Positions 1-11,790 of a stretch of 64,000 bases of DNA are shown here, in pieces. The stretch is from Rallus limicola. Taxonomy: Eukaryota > Chordata > Aves > Gruiformes > Rallidae. Location of the stretch: contig JAKCOZ010000021.1 in the NCBI GenBank assembly GCA_022605955.1, forward strand, positions 13,008,161-13,072,160, written 5' to 3'. Made by a program: the position numbers and the translations under genes. The notes under the pieces were generated by a model. The model saw nothing but the letters and a program-made list of their open reading frames with translations, was not told the origin of the DNA and did no database searches. Numbering within the stretch: the first letter of the stretch is position 1; every line of letters starts with the position of its first letter.

Positions 1-74
1 GAAATAATGAGTAAATAAACCCCTGTCACTTTGACAGGCTAACATCCATCCAGTCCTCCCTTCCCCTCCCCCCA

Positions 75-91
75 CTTATTTATTTATTTAT
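75..91. repeat. (TTTA)n microsatellite
   Basis: About four copies of TTTA follow a CT/C-rich stretch at 56-73. This is a short simple repeat with no sign of function. Confidence 0.9.
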
Positions 92-139
92 GGTTCCTGA
101 AACCTATTTCCCAAATTCTCCACCCTTGCCCTCCTCCCC

Positions 140-500
140 CTACTTTGTTTTAATGAATTGACGATTGAATTCTAAAGCATAGGCACGAGTCAGAGATGAT
201 AAAGCACCCAGTCTTTCTGCAGTCCTGTAAATGCTACGATGGCTTCCAAAGAGTTAATTCATTATGGTCCATTGTCCAGTCGACTTTGTAGCTAGCAGCA
301 GATTGGACCCGACTTGAAATGCTGAAGTGGGAATGAAAAATGAGCAGAGCCTTGGTGTGCATTAAATATTTAATATTCTCTCAGTGGGAGGTGTCAGGAA
401 AAGGACCATATAATAAATACTACGAGAGACAATTCCATCACTGAACTCGTCTGTTAATGACCTCGTTTGCTTTGACAGAAACATTACAGATGCAGCCTCT
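140..500. promoter_or_regulatory. Candidate conserved non-coding element
   Basis: This is an AT-rich, repeat-free block with many TTAAT/ATTAA motifs, for example GAGTTAATTCATTATGG near 251-267 and ATTAAATATTTAAT near 361-374. No frame shows coding-like features. Its texture differs from the GC-richer, CT-rich DNA just downstream. The sequence shows only composition and motif density; conservation is an inference that needs a multi-species alignment. Confidence 0.35.
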
Positions 501-844
501 TTGCTTCTGTGGCCCTATTAAGCAGCCACATTCCAGTTGGAGAGCAAATTCCTGCTTCTGCAACGCGGAGGAGTGGGTTGGAGCTACGATTGTCTCCTTC
601 TCCCTCTCTCCTTCTCCCCCCACTCCCCAGATCTGGGGCATTTGGAAAGAATTTTGTGTGGCATGAAAGGTATTTGTGGTAGCTGTGTGATTCTGACAGG
701 GAAAACGACAATTTTATCAAACTACCTGGAATACATGAACCCAAGAAAATGCTTCTTTCCCTTAGAGGAGATGGGTGCCTCCCACCTCCTACCTTAGCAT
801 CACCAGCTTGTAAATTGTGGGAGGCTGAAGAGCATTTGCACTGA
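501..844. other. Unassigned DNA, no gene recognised
   Basis: CT-rich DNA (tctccttctccctctctcc near 592-612) with overlapping open frames on both strands and nothing recognisable as coding or repeat. Confidence 0.5.
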
Positions 845-1350
845 CATAGAACCACAGAATGGTTTGGGTTGGAAGGGACCTTTAAAGGTCATCTAGTCCA
901 ACTCCCCTGCCATGGGAAGGGACATCTTCAACGTCTTCAAGATCAGGTTGCTCAGAGCCCCATCTGGCTTAATTTTTCTACCACCAACCTGGGCAACCTG
1001 CTCCACTGTTTCACTACCCTCACTGTAAAAGAATTCTTCCTTATATATAGCCTAAGTTTCCTCCTTTAGCTTAAGACCATTACCTTTGTCCCATCACTCC
1101 ATGTCCTTGTTAACAGTCCATCTCCAGCTTTCCTGTAGGCCCCTTTAAGGACTAGAAAGCTGTTATAAGGTCTCCTCTGAACCTTCTCTTCTCCAGGCTG
1201 AACAAGCTCAACTCTCTCAGTTTGTCTTCATAGGATAGGTGCTTCAGCCCTTGCATCATCCCTGTGGCCTCCTCTGGACTCATTCTAACAGATCTGTGTC
1301 TTTCCTGTACCGAGGACTCCAGAGATGGACACAGTACTCCAGGTGGGCTG
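845..1350 (-). mobile_element. CR1 LINE, 5'-truncated 3' end
   Basis: Read on the plus strand this is the familiar inverted 3' end of an avian CR1 element. It starts with two diverged copies of the terminal octamer (CATAGAAC, CACAGAAT at 845-860), then ggtttgggttggaagggacc and the 'tccaactcccctgcc' block. The typical downstream segments follow: 'ccatcactccatgtccttgt', 'tctccaggctgaacaagctc', 'ggcctcctctggactc' and 'acagtactccaggtg'. The element therefore lies on the minus strand, with its 3' end at 845 and a 5' truncation near 1350. CR1 normally encodes an endonuclease/reverse transcriptase. Only the tail region is present, so the copy is inactive. Moderate divergence points to an older insertion. 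Confidence 0.95.
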
Positions 1351-2850
1351 AAGATGATGTCCAGTTTAATTCCCCAAAGACCTCTTGTGCCACAGAATGA
1401 CAGGATCCTCAGAGGAAACTACTCAGATGCCTCCTGGTGAGTGCTTCTCACTGGAAACCTCGAATCCTGCTGCTTACATGGAGCGTGTGCTTGCAGGTCA
1501 CAGGGTTTTCTAGCCACTGCTGTGACCTGCAGCACTGTTGGTCCTGTGTAGGCTGATGTTCTGCCTGAGCACTATTATTAAAGGATCTTTGGCTTCAAAT
1601 TAAGTGCAAGCACCATTTTTTCTCTCCGTTAATGTTTGAAGGGTCCTCAAAAGTATACCTGCTCTAACGGCTAGAAGCTAACTCAACATTTTACACCTAA
1701 ATGTATTAATATCCAGTTCTATGCAGTTGATCTTCAATGGTTTTCCACCCAACTGAATTTTTTCCTGCCTGGGCAGATAGTCCCTGGAATGATTGTATCA
1801 CCTCTCAGCCTCTTTTTTTTTTTCACCTGGTTAAACAAACAAACCTCTGCAAGTTTGTCCAGAAAAGTTCTTGACAGTCCTCAGCATCTCAGGGAACTTT
1901 TCTGCTTGTGTCCCAGCTTCAATTGATTGAATAGCAATGACGGATGAGGTTTGAAATGCTTCGATAAATGGTATTAATTTCTGTTTATCACTAATGGCAA
2001 TCCCTCCCAGTCAAGCTGCAGGTAACACTGTGTAGCCAGTGTGAGAGGACAGGTGTCTCTCCATGGACAACTGCCAGGTTAAACATGAAAACTCTCAGTA
2101 CTAGTAGTCTTGGAATCCATAACAGTGATTTTTTGTGTTGTAACTAATTTCTTCTCCTTCTTACTACAGTATAAAATCCCATTGAATTTCTCTGAACTTC
2201 TCATTTGTCTCCATTATTAACTTACTCCTCCCTCCAAACTTTCTTCTAAGACCTTACAGGTGACTGCAAGACCAGGGCAATACTCCAAACATATTTGTCT
2301 GGTTTCTTCTTTCCACCTCTTCTACACACAAGTTCTACGTATACTCAGAGAACTACAGTTTTCTGCAGTTTTTGTGGGACATTATAGGTAGTAATCAAAA
2401 ATGCAGATTGAAAAAATGAAGAGGAAAAATAGCTCTCTGTCATGTCTCCAGTTGAAGTGTGTACTTGTAGGCTCAGACTCTCTGCTTGGAACATCTGGGG
2501 CTGACAATAATGTTCTCCTGTGTTTTAAGTTTGCAGTTTCCTGCCTCAAAGGAAAACCTGAATATAAGCATATTAAAAATTGGTAAGATGATGATATGAT
2601 AGGAGCCTTAGAGACACTTTATAGTACTGGAAGCCTGGACATCTGAGCTGCTAGTGTGGGACTCCTGAGTCTAAGCTCAAAAGTTAACATGTTTGATTAG
2701 CATCTGATTTTTGGGATGAATTATAACCTTGTCGTGTCCTCCCTTCTCTGCCAGTGCCTGAACTGTGAGGGCCATGATGGGGGAAGCAATGGCTGTCCTG
2801 CTGCCCACATGCCCCTGCTCACGCCTGCTGTGATCAGAGGTGGAAAAGCT
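1351..2850. other. Unassigned DNA, no gene recognised
   Basis: Ordinary single-copy-looking DNA with a T-run at about 1811-1822. A 61-codon open frame at 2401-2586 has no recognisable motif. Nothing here supports a gene, an RNA or a repeat family that I know. Confidence 0.5.
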
Positions 2851-3213
2851 GCATGGCAGAGAGACGGATGAGGCTCCTTCCACTGCTGCTGCCTACATGG
2901 ACTGTGGGGATGTGGTTCAATGGGGAGCAGAGGGATGATGCCAAAAGCAAACCAGCTAGTTGCAGGCTCAAGGAGGTAGAGAGAGAGGGGGAAAATAATA
3001 AAGCTGGGCAGAAAATGGAAGGGAATGTGCCTCCCGCTCACATCCCAGCTCTGTGTAGGCTGCTGTCAGATGCCACACATTCTACGCATTACAACAAGGC
3101 AGTTGTTTGTAGCACTGGATCCTTGCAACGGGGAGATAAGGTTCTGCCTTTGTATCAGAAGCAGCTGCAAAGGGGCGAAAAGGTCTTAGAACAAGAAATT
3201 AGTTCATTTGAAT

Positions 3214-3231
3214 TCTCTCTCTCTCTCTCTT
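3214..3231. repeat. (TC)n microsatellite
   Basis: A run of TC dinucleotides followed by a T-rich stretch. It lies inside a 201-codon open frame (2853-3458) and would encode a low-complexity Ser/Leu/Phe run, one reason to doubt that frame. Confidence 0.9.
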
Positions 3232-3458
3232 TTTCCTTCTTCAAGCCAGACTGCAGCTCACTCCTTGCTCTTGTACCGTGCAGGCGCCTCTGCACCAGCT
3301 TGTGGTACCAGCAGGAACTGGCATCACTGGAGACTGTGCAGGGTGTGTGCACGGTGAGATTCCTCTCAGAGAGGCCGTGGCCCCAGACCTTTGCTTGCCG
3401 GGCAGTTGGTGACGGATTGCTCCTGCCATGCTGGGGGCTGCTGCTAGGCAGTGATTGA

Positions 3459-4380
3459 GCAAGCCCATGGCTGCAGTGGTAGGACAGTAACAGGTTAGAA
3501 AAGATTCTAAGATGGCACATGCCACCCATTCCAAGTCCAGTGTGAGGAGAAGGAGGAAATGCCCAAACACATACTGTTAGACTGTGTCATCACTCACAGG
3601 CAGGAGAGATTCAAATGAAGCTGGGCAGGCAGCCTTGGGCATGACATAGCTACTGTCTGAGTGCTTGGCTCTGCAACCTTAATGATGTTCTTTTAATGTA
3701 GCTTTTAAAAATGCATAATATAATATACATTGTCTGTCCTGTCTGCCTTTTATAGCTTTAAAAAATGTACCAAGAATGCTCTGGCATATGGAACCCAATG
3801 CACAGACACTCTTCCACCTTTGAGCACTTGCTGAAACATGTTTTAAGGGTTAGGTTTGCTCTTAAATAATTATCACCTGCTCCATAAAGAAATAACCCTG
3901 CCTGCCTTCAAACCTCTGAGCTGGTGTTCCTTTAGCTTTTCTTTACCAGGAGTTTGGCAGTTGGCTTGCAGTCAGCTCACAGCAGTTTCTCTGGTGCTTG
4001 TTGCAGGCTGGAAAACCAGTTTGTAAATTGGACAGGGCTGCAGAAATCACTCAGTGCTGTTCCTGCGGGTGCGTGATGGGGGGGGGGGAAGGATGAAACT
4101 CACCGTTCTGAGGGAAGAAAGAGGAAGAGACGTGGTGGAATAGGAGATGAAATAGCCCTCAGAGCCCAGCCTGGCACTCCAGAGAGGTGTCCCTTGTCGC
4201 CCAACCTGATCTGCCCATAAGTTAAAATCCTGGAGCTGGCGATGCTGCTGCCGCAGGGCCCGTGGAGGCTCCAGCCCTCCTGGCAACCTCAGCCCTCCCC
4301 AGGGCTGATTTAGAGAGGTCACCTGTCACTTGTGTAAAGGTCACCAGAGGTCTGTGCTGTGGACAGTCCCCGCATTCCCA
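3459..4380. other. Unassigned DNA with a G11 homopolymer
   Basis: No gene is recognised. An AT-rich patch lies near 3690-3770. An uninterrupted G11 tract lies at 4078-4088. The part beyond about 4040 is GC-richer than its surroundings. Confidence 0.5.
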
Positions 4381-4700
4381 GGATGTCACATAATCATTTT
4401 ATTTTACATCGCCTGGGTCCTGCCAGGGGAGGGGAGGAGGAGATAAGACTGCGAGGTCAGCAGCATCTTTATGGATGGTGAAGTGAATGTGAGGTGAAAG
4501 GGATCGTTGCTTTTGCCTCCCCAATAAACCCCTTTTCTCTGCCTGAACGGAAACGGCGAGGAGCTGTTCGGCTAATTTATATTAATTCAACTCCATTAAT
4601 GATGAGATATCATCGCTTCTCTCAGCGGGAGAACCATCAAAAGGATTTAATACTGAGCTGCTTTTTTGACAACCCCGATGTTACAGCCTGCAGCCACTCC
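4381..4700. promoter_or_regulatory. Candidate conserved non-coding element
   Basis: The block mixes AT-rich homeodomain-like sequence (CTAATTTATATTAATTC, ATTAATGATG near 4574-4605) with isolated CpGs (cggaaacggcgagg near 4549-4563). CpGs retained in an otherwise CpG-poor region often mark constrained sequence. There is no repeat and no convincing reading frame. Enhancer function is inferred. Confidence 0.4.
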
Positions 4701-7380
4701 ATGGCTGGACCAAGCTTCTCCCCAGCTACCAGCTTTTCCCTGGGCCTCGTTACGAAGGGCCATCTCCTGCTGCTATGATTATTTTTGTGTGAGTCCTCAC
4801 ACGTGCCTCAGCATTGCCCAGGCATGGAGGAGCAGGAAAGCTCTCTGAGGGGAAGAAGGGGCATGGGTCTGATGCCATATCTTTCCCAAGGTGGTGATGA
4901 GCAGGGGACATTCCAAGTTGCAGGGACCAACCAGTGCATGTTATGACCCACTGTCTCAGGGAGCTGCAGGGTGGGGAAATGCCCCTTTTTTTTTTCAGGC
5001 AGGAGAGGCTGGTGGTGGGGTGTGTGTGTGTGTCTCCTGCCCAGTTGCCTGGGTGGCAATGGCAGCAGCATCCTGTGATGCAGAGCAGACTTGTCAGCTC
5101 TCCTTGGACTTAGCAAGTGCATTGCCTTCACCAGGGATATGCCAGAGGGACAAGTGGCTGGAGCATCAGCAGATTTTGCTTCATAAACCACCATGCCAAT
5201 GCAGCTTGGGGTTCTGGCTTGACCACCAAGGGGATGCTGAAGGACGGGCACTCTGGTGTCAGGCTGTGTAAATCAGGTTGATTTGTTCAGAGGGACTACA
5301 CTCTCTGCTGGGATCAGAGGGTTATCAGTGAGTTGTCACACAGTGAAGACCAACAGCCCTTTGGGTTCACTGCAGAGCAGGGGAAACTGAGGCAGGGGTG
5401 TGGGGAGGCTCATGACCCTTCAGTGTGGGGCACCTCTGGAACAGGACCCAAGCACCAGTCCAGGGCTCTACTTGGAAGCAAACCCCCAGCCAAAACAAGG
5501 ACAGGTTGCCATTTTTACCCCATGGAGGGGCTAAGCAATGCCACAGGCATGACCATGGTGGGTTGCAGTGGCCGGTGTGGTTTTCCAATGGCCCTGGATC
5601 CAGCAGGGATGCTAGAGGACTCTCTTGTTTCCCTATCCATGTCATGGCAGTAGGAGACAAGACTTCGTGCTAGTCATGTAATTTAATTTCTCACTTTGCT
5701 TCTGGCTGATAGTATTAAACTCCTGCCCTCTGAAACACACATACAAATCTTTTTTTCTTCTTTTTTTTTTTTTTTTAATATTTTTATATTAACATATTTC
5801 CTTTTGAAACTGTGCGAGGCTTTTCTCAAAACTAATGGATTTTTTTTCTCCCCTTGTCTGGTCCCAATGTATTCAAATCTTAACTCAGTTAAGTCAGAAG
5901 ATTCCTATCGTCTCAGCAGGGAATCCCACCCTTTATTCCACAAATCAGCATCCTTTTTATTTGACTTTCTGATCTCCAAAGGAAAAGGGATGCTTTTTTT
6001 TTTTTTAGAGGTTTTTGGGTTTTTTTTTTTAGTTTAACTCTGACGTTGATGTTGCAATGCTCTTTGATAGCCAAGAACACAAGGACTGACTTCAGGAGCA
6101 GCTGAAACTTCATCAGGAACCAAAATATAAAAAGAAGGGATGTGGAGTGGGGAATGGTAGAAAGTGATACTGTTGAAACAGCCCTTTGAAATTTCCCAAA
6201 TGATGTTTGATCTGTGATTCCCTTAAAGCTGCTGCAATACCTTTAGTATCAAAATTATCTTGGGGGAGAGGAGGGGGCACTGAGAAGAGGTATTTTAATT
6301 TTTTTTTTGGTGACACTCAGAATAAATAAGTTTAATTTTAACCTGCAATGATTCCACCTGGAATTTTTTTTTTTCATGTGTGTTTATCTGGGATTTAGGA
6401 GGATTCTTTAATCACTTTTTTTTTTTCTTTTCATCTGCTTGAATATTCCTTTATTTCAAAGGAACAGAAAAAGAGACGCAAAGGGACCAAATGCTGAGGA
6501 ATAGATTACTCCTGAAACACACTTTAGTTCTCCCTTATCCACCCCCAAAATACCATGCCACTGGAAATGAAAACATGAAACAGAAACTCTTGGAGGCAAA
6601 GGAAGGAAGGGCCCAGTCTTTATCTTGGGGGAAGTCAGTGCAGAGGCATCCAATGGTCTGCAGGATGCTGGTGTGCCCCAAGGCAGCCCTGGTCCCTGCA
6701 ACGCTGCCCCAGTCCTTCACTTGCTGCTGTCCATTGGAGCCCAAACTGGGCTGGATCCCTCAGCAATGATCAGCTGGAAATGGAAGATGGACTGGTGAAA
6801 GTCCCTAAGGAGAAATAGGTCTTGAGGAAACAATGCTGGCATGTCCAGGCTGTGGAGAAAAGAAGCCTGGGTGGCAAAGTGTCTGCCTCACTGGGCAGGA
6901 TAAACCTGGGAGACATTTATCTCTGCATTTTTTTCTCCATGAAGGGCCTAGCAATAGATCTGAGTGGTCAGAAATAATGTAAAATAGCTCATTAATGTCA
7001 ACCCTGTACATAGCAAGGGCACAGCAGGTCTTTTTTTTGGATCCATCCAGGTCAACAGGCCATGTACCTGCCCCATGGTCTTGCCTGGTTTTATAATTCC
7101 CCCACATTAATTTTGGGCATGTATTTAGGAGCTGCTCTGGGAAGTGTTGGTGTGACTCCAGGTCTGAGGGAAAGGCTTACGTTCTTCTGCTGTAGTAGAA
7201 AAAGCTGCTGTCTAAAGGGAGTCAAAAAGCAGGGCACTGGATGCAATTAGCATCGTATCATTTCAGAAAGCAACAATCTGAGCGGGTCACCTCCTTTGTG
7301 TATTGCTGAGGGAGGGGAACCTGCTGCAGCCACACTGCTCATCCCAGCTCCCTTACCCTCACAGGAAAACATCACATAAA
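4701..7380. other. Unassigned DNA with T-tracts and a short (TG)n
   Basis: No gene is recognised. The stretch holds a T10 tract near 4986-4995, a (TG)7 microsatellite at 5020-5033, a T16 tract at 5761-5776, and T-runs near 5994-6006, 6020-6031, 6300-6308, 6366-6374 and 6416-6426. Many overlapping open frames occur on both strands, none with a recognisable domain. Confidence 0.5.
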
Positions 7381-7640
7381 AGACTGTGAGGATTAGATGG
7401 TGAGGAGCACGCCTGTTTCTCCTCCAATTAATATCGTATGCAAATGAAATGTTTCCACTTAAAGTTCGCAGGAAGGGAATGCTGCCACTTACAGCCATCT
7501 CTGCTGAGCTAAAAGGTTTCTCACATGTAACATTTTTCACGTGGCACTGGTGTGCTTTGTGTTTATTGAGCCCTGGCAAAATCTGCATCATATAGATTTG
7601 GTGTACATCCAGTTTGCTGCAGCTATCAAGTCCCAGGGAT
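7381..7640. promoter_or_regulatory. Candidate regulatory block with octamer motif
   Basis: The block contains CAATTAATATCG followed by a perfect POU/octamer-type ATGCAAAT at 7438-7445, in AT-rich, repeat-free sequence. The motif match is seen directly. Activity is inferred, and an 8-mer alone is weak evidence. Confidence 0.25.
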
Positions 7641-9180
7641 TAAGGTAATGGTATGAAGCCACTCTGACTGACAGCATCAAAAGGATGGATGCAGGCTCCA
7701 CTCTCACTCAGTGCTTTGTTTTTTCTCCCTCCATTTGGTGTCTTCAAAAACATTGGGCTGCTGCTCTGAGCTGTTTGAGGGCTGCTGTGATCCACTGTGG
7801 AGATGGGTGCCTTTTCCTGGGAGATAGGGTGCCTTTGCACAGTGAGTGCAAAGCTCCCCCCCCCCAGAACAGAGAGCAGAAAGGCCACAGCATCCTCAAG
7901 AAGCAGATCACTTTCTCTTAGATACACAGAATTGAAGCTTCCCACCTGTGGGATGCTCAAAATATTTGGCCAAGATCCTGGGGACCTGGCCTCCTCACTG
8001 TCTGCTTGAAGCTCCCAGCATTTGTAACTGCTGAGGGATACCAAACCCCAGGGTGGGAAACCCTCAGCACAGCGACAGGGATTAGTGAAGGTCTGTAACA
8101 TGTGGGTTCCCTTCCCAAGCTGTCAGCTCACCTGGCACATTAATGACCTGCTGAAAGAACCCGAGGAGGAATGGGCAGAGCTGCTCTCTGCCTGTCTCCT
8201 GTGAGCTGTCACCCTCCAAAGCCACACATGCTGCCAGCAGCTCTTTGTGGCACTTGGGAAGAATAAAAGAGATTATTTGAAACCACCTGCCCATCTCCTG
8301 TAGTGGGGTTGTTAGTCAGAGCACTTAAAATTAATATTAAAATGGAAATCTGCATTTCTGGACAAGCAGTTCATGACCTCCTTTGCAGTAGAAGCATTTT
8401 CCCTGCTCCCATCTTGAGCAGTAATGTGACCTCTCAGCGGCCTCATTCTAACCTGGGTCTTTGCTAATTTTGACTCTTTTAGTGAGTATCAGGCATTTAG
8501 AAAATCTCCTTGTTGTGCAAAACACACTGAGAGTGGGTTTGGGGAGATGGGTACCACTTCAAACCTTGGTTATATGTGAGAACCAGAAAATGATTCAAGA
8601 ACCAATTCTATCCTTGAGCAGGTGCGAATGGTATCCACGGGTGTTGTGGAGCAGGACAGGACCTGCTGGGCTTCAAGGATATTAAGAAGGAGATTTAATA
8701 TCTTAAATCAGCATCAGGGAAAGCAAACATTTAAACTGGGCATTACCTAAAGAAATGTCATGGTGACAGCCATGGTGTAACCCTCCTTGCAGTGCTGGAA
8801 TGGGGCATGTTCCCCAATCTGCAGCAGTTGTGAAATGACTTTCATGCAGTTATGGTGGTCCTAAGGCACTGAACCCCTTTGGTGGTGGGACTCAGCTTCT
8901 CTGGAGCTCTGTATCCCTTTGCCTGAGATCTGAAAGTCAGTGCAATGACAGTAAGGTTAGTTACAGCTACTCTGCTTTTGACCACGGTGGCCATGGATGT
9001 TGTCTGTAATGGCAAAACACTGGGCCAGGATATATCCTTTGGTTCATATCCATCCATTTCTCTCTGAGCAAGGAAGTCACCCCAGAAGCCCAGGTTCTTC
9101 TTGTCCACCAAAAACCCTGGGCAATAGTATCACAGAGAGAGGTTATGATAAAGAAATAAATAAGGAAGTCTAATTTATGA
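7641..9180. other. Unassigned DNA, no gene recognised
   Basis: Mixed-composition DNA with a C10 tract at 7856-7865. A minus-strand open frame of 153 codons (7640-8101) has a same-region plus-strand counterpart and no recognisable motif, so I do not call it. An AT-rich patch with AATTAATATTAAAATGG lies near 8330-8346. Confidence 0.5.
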
Positions 9181-9570
9181 AGCAACCCTTTCAAAGCGTT
9201 AAACCATTCATAGCTTTATGACTACATATTAATCTGCTCTCATTTATTGCTTTGTAAGGCTATTTTGACAAAAGTTCATTATCAAGGCTGCTAAATGCTT
9301 TTAAAGCATTGATTGGGGGAATTATTACATCACGGTGATAGACACAGTGTGTTAAGATGGATTGTAAGGCTCGGACCATCTGAAATTTCCCCCCTTTTAA
9401 TTGGATCGATCCCCAGAATAAACGAAGTTTAATTGAATTTTGAGGAAAATTGAGCAGTTGTTTTCAAGTCTCTGTCAATATGCATTATTTCAATTACATG
9501 ATGATAAGCATAGAGAGTTTGCAAACAGCCTGAACGGAGGCGGAGGCTGCGCACCACAGAGCCTCTCTGC
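9181..9570. promoter_or_regulatory. Candidate conserved non-coding element
   Basis: Strong CNE texture: nearly 400 bp without simple repeats. It contains ACATATTAATCTGCTC near 9224-9240, AATTATTACATCACGG near 9320-9336, and TTTAATTGGATCGATCC near 9397-9413, which includes the palindrome ATCGAT. GTTTAATTGAATTTTGAGG and CAATTACATGATGATAAGC follow. It ends just before a pyrimidine-rich splice-acceptor-like tract at 9581-9600. Conservation is inferred. Confidence 0.45.
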
Positions 9571-9600
9571 ACATGTCTGGCTTTTACTTTCTTTTTTCAG

Positions 9601-9987
9601 GACCAGCTCTGTTTCCCAAAAGCACACCAACAAGGGCAGTGGCCCTGCTCCTGCAACCCAGATTTTAGAGAAAATTACCCCTTGTCCCTCTATTTTCCTG
9701 GCTGTCCCTGTCTCATTTGAGGTACCCCTTCATCAGGGTTCCCATAGCATCTTCCTTACAAAGCTGGAAAATTTTTTCATATTAAACCCAGGATTTTTGT
9801 TCCAAGACCACAAAATTACTTGGAAACATTGCCCAGGATGTGCTGGCTCAGAAAGCTTTGCTGCAGTGATGGTAAGAGGCAGTTGTCCATGGTGTCTATC
9901 CTGCTCTGCTCTGAAGCAGAGACTTGTCTCCCAGAGTCTGCAGCTTCAGTGCAAATTCTGCCAGGCCAGTGAAACATGCTGGTGAAG
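9601..9987 (+). other. Possible unrecognised exon (splice-site pair)
   Basis: A pyrimidine-rich tract ending in TTTCTTTTTTCAG at 9600 is a good acceptor, and AAG|GTATGT at 9985-9993 is a near-consensus donor. The 387 bp between them is open in one plus-strand frame until a TGA at 9983-9985, two bases before the exon end. No protein domain is recognised. If transcribed it could be a lncRNA exon or a last coding exon with a chance stop. Splice-like pairs also arise by chance in 64 kb, so confidence is low. Confidence 0.15.
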
Positions 9988-10800
9988 GTATGTTGAAAGT
10001 AGCATCAGGAAGGTGTTCCCTTCTGGGAACCATATCTGTTGTTTAGGAAGTGGGGCAGAAAGCTAGAGGCAGCAGTTTCCTGCCAGGTTTTATTATGTAC
10101 ACTGCTAAGGCTGCATGGGCACAGGAGGGCAGATGAGGCACCCTGCTGCCACATGTTGGGACAAGATCCCCAGGCAGATGGGCATCCCTTTTAAAGGAAA
10201 AATAATAAAAATAAAAAAATGCCATAAACCTGAGACCTTATGTGAATTTATGGGTGGCTTGGAACATGTGGTGCAAACTCTGTGCAAGCCAGGCTGCTTC
10301 TCTCCTTTTTCCCTCCTTCAATAACCCCTCTTTGGGTTCACCAGGGAGTGCCTGTCCAGAGCACAGATGGAAGACCTCAGCAATCCAAAACGTTAAGGGA
10401 TGCTTGCAGCCTCTGGGATGGCTCAGGGTGCCCCTGCTGAACTTGAATCACCAGTTATGGGTGCTGCTGGTGCCTTTTAGTCCGTTTCATGGCCCCACAC
10501 CTCCGGAGATGGGAACGAGCGGCAGGAGGTGGCACGAGCTGCATTGCTGGTTCCATGGAATCCAGGCAGCTCAGTGGTTCGTGACTGTCCCCTGCTTCTG
10601 CAGTTCACCTGTGATGCCCCCTTTGATCCTCTTCTCCCCCCTCCCGCCCAGCCCATTCCCTTACCCCTGAACAGTCCAGGTGACACCCAGCATCGCCTAG
10701 AGCTGCAATTAGAGGCAGGCACAGGGCAAAGCGTGCTGGCCCCGGCCAGTCGAGGGTCAGGATAGCTCCCTCCAGGGTTCCCCGCTGCAGCCGACAGCCG
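9988..10800. other. Unassigned, GC-richer DNA
   Basis: No gene is recognised. About 10490-10800 is GC-richer with scattered CpGs (for example ggaacgagcggcagg near 10512-10526), but CpG density is too low for a convincing CpG island. Overlapping open frames occur on both strands. Confidence 0.5.
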
Positions 10801-11320
10801 AGGCACAAAAGATACAGACATTGTTATGGATTCGTTAGTTATTCATTGTAACAGCGTTGATCCTAATGAATTCATTTGGTATTCATTGGCTGTCACACAC
10901 AGTTCTGTAAGTCTTCAGCTCTAATTTAGGACAATTAAAATGAAGTGTTAGCAAGCAATGTTTCCCCTGCATTGCACAATCTATAATATTTTCTTTTCAG
11001 GGGAGGGATGCAGACTAACCCGGCTCACGCTGCTGATGCTATCAGGGAGTGAGATCTTACAGCTTGATCCTGCAATGCTTAATGAATTAATACAGCAGAT
11101 ATAATTTTCATGGGTCAGTGTGTTGTGCTGGCCTGCAGATCTGTCTAGATTAGGCCTAGGGAAAGACTAATTGAAAAATACATGTCTTGGTTTGCTTAAA
11201 AACAATAAGCAGATATCTACCAGGGAGAAACGTACAAACAAGATGCATAAAGGCAAGCCAGCGATTTGTCATATGCTTCATAGTTCATGTTGTAAATTAG
11301 ACAATCTTTCATAATCACAG
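10801..11320. promoter_or_regulatory. Candidate conserved non-coding element
   Basis: One of the most CNE-like stretches in the window. It contains TTCGTTAGTTATTCATTG near 10831-10848, CCTAATGAATTCATTTGG near 10862-10879, GGACAATTAAAATGAAG near 10929-10945, and TTAATGAATTAATACAGC near 11079-11096. GACTAATTGAAAAATAC and AACAATAAGCAGATATC follow. The TGACAATTA/ACAATAA motifs suit SOX or homeodomain factors by general knowledge. No frame is coding-like, and simple repeats are absent. Confidence 0.5.
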
Positions 11321-11339
11321 GGCTGGGGGAGGGGGAGAA

Positions 11340-11790
11340 CCCAATCAATTTGTCTGTAAAATTCTAAGTCCTTTTGAAAACACAATTGAAATATAATTCC
11401 TCTGTGTTTCCCAGTTAATTATCATTTACAATATTTCTGGCATCAAAGCTTTACTAGCATGGAGGGATCATTTCTTCATCACAATACCACTTTCAGGATT
11501 CATTTATCTTGTCTTTTAGACTAATTATCCCCAAATTCACCAATAGACTGTCACACTTACATGCTCCAATAAATGTAGTTTTAAATCAGCAGCTTACTTT
11601 GCTGCAGTGGTACAAGCTTTCCTGAATTGTGTCTAACTAGAGTCATTCATCTGTGATCACAACACTAAAGGGAGAACAACAACATTAAGGTTTGTATGAA
11701 TGATCATGCTTATTTATATGCAAATACGTCTGACAAATCAATAATGTATGATTTAGCTGTTCACTGTGCATTAGTAGAAGTGCCGCCGGT
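11340..11790. promoter_or_regulatory. Candidate conserved non-coding element
   Basis: Separated from the preceding block by a short G-rich spacer (ctgggggagggggag near 11322-11336). It holds AATCAATTTGTCTG, CCCAGTTAATTATCATTTAC near 11411-11430, ACTAATTATCCCC with TAATTA at 11522-11527, and a perfect ATGCAAAT octamer at 11718-11725. It is AT-rich and free of simple repeats. A regulatory role is inferred. Confidence 0.45.

Noticed and set aside
2853..3458. 201-codon plus-strand open frame, the longest in the window
   Set aside because: Passes through a (TC)n microsatellite, overlaps 109- and 124-codon minus-strand frames, has no domain or signal, and its length is only mildly unusual for 64 kb scanned in six frames.
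9440..9985. 181-codon plus-strand open frame as a single-exon gene
   Set aside because: Its first third lies inside a CNE-like block and is interrupted by a good splice acceptor; no domain recognised. Only the splice-bounded part is kept as a weak exon candidate.
10490..10800. CpG island promoter
   Set aside because: GC is raised and CpGs are present, but density looks too low, and no start-site signals or downstream gene support it.
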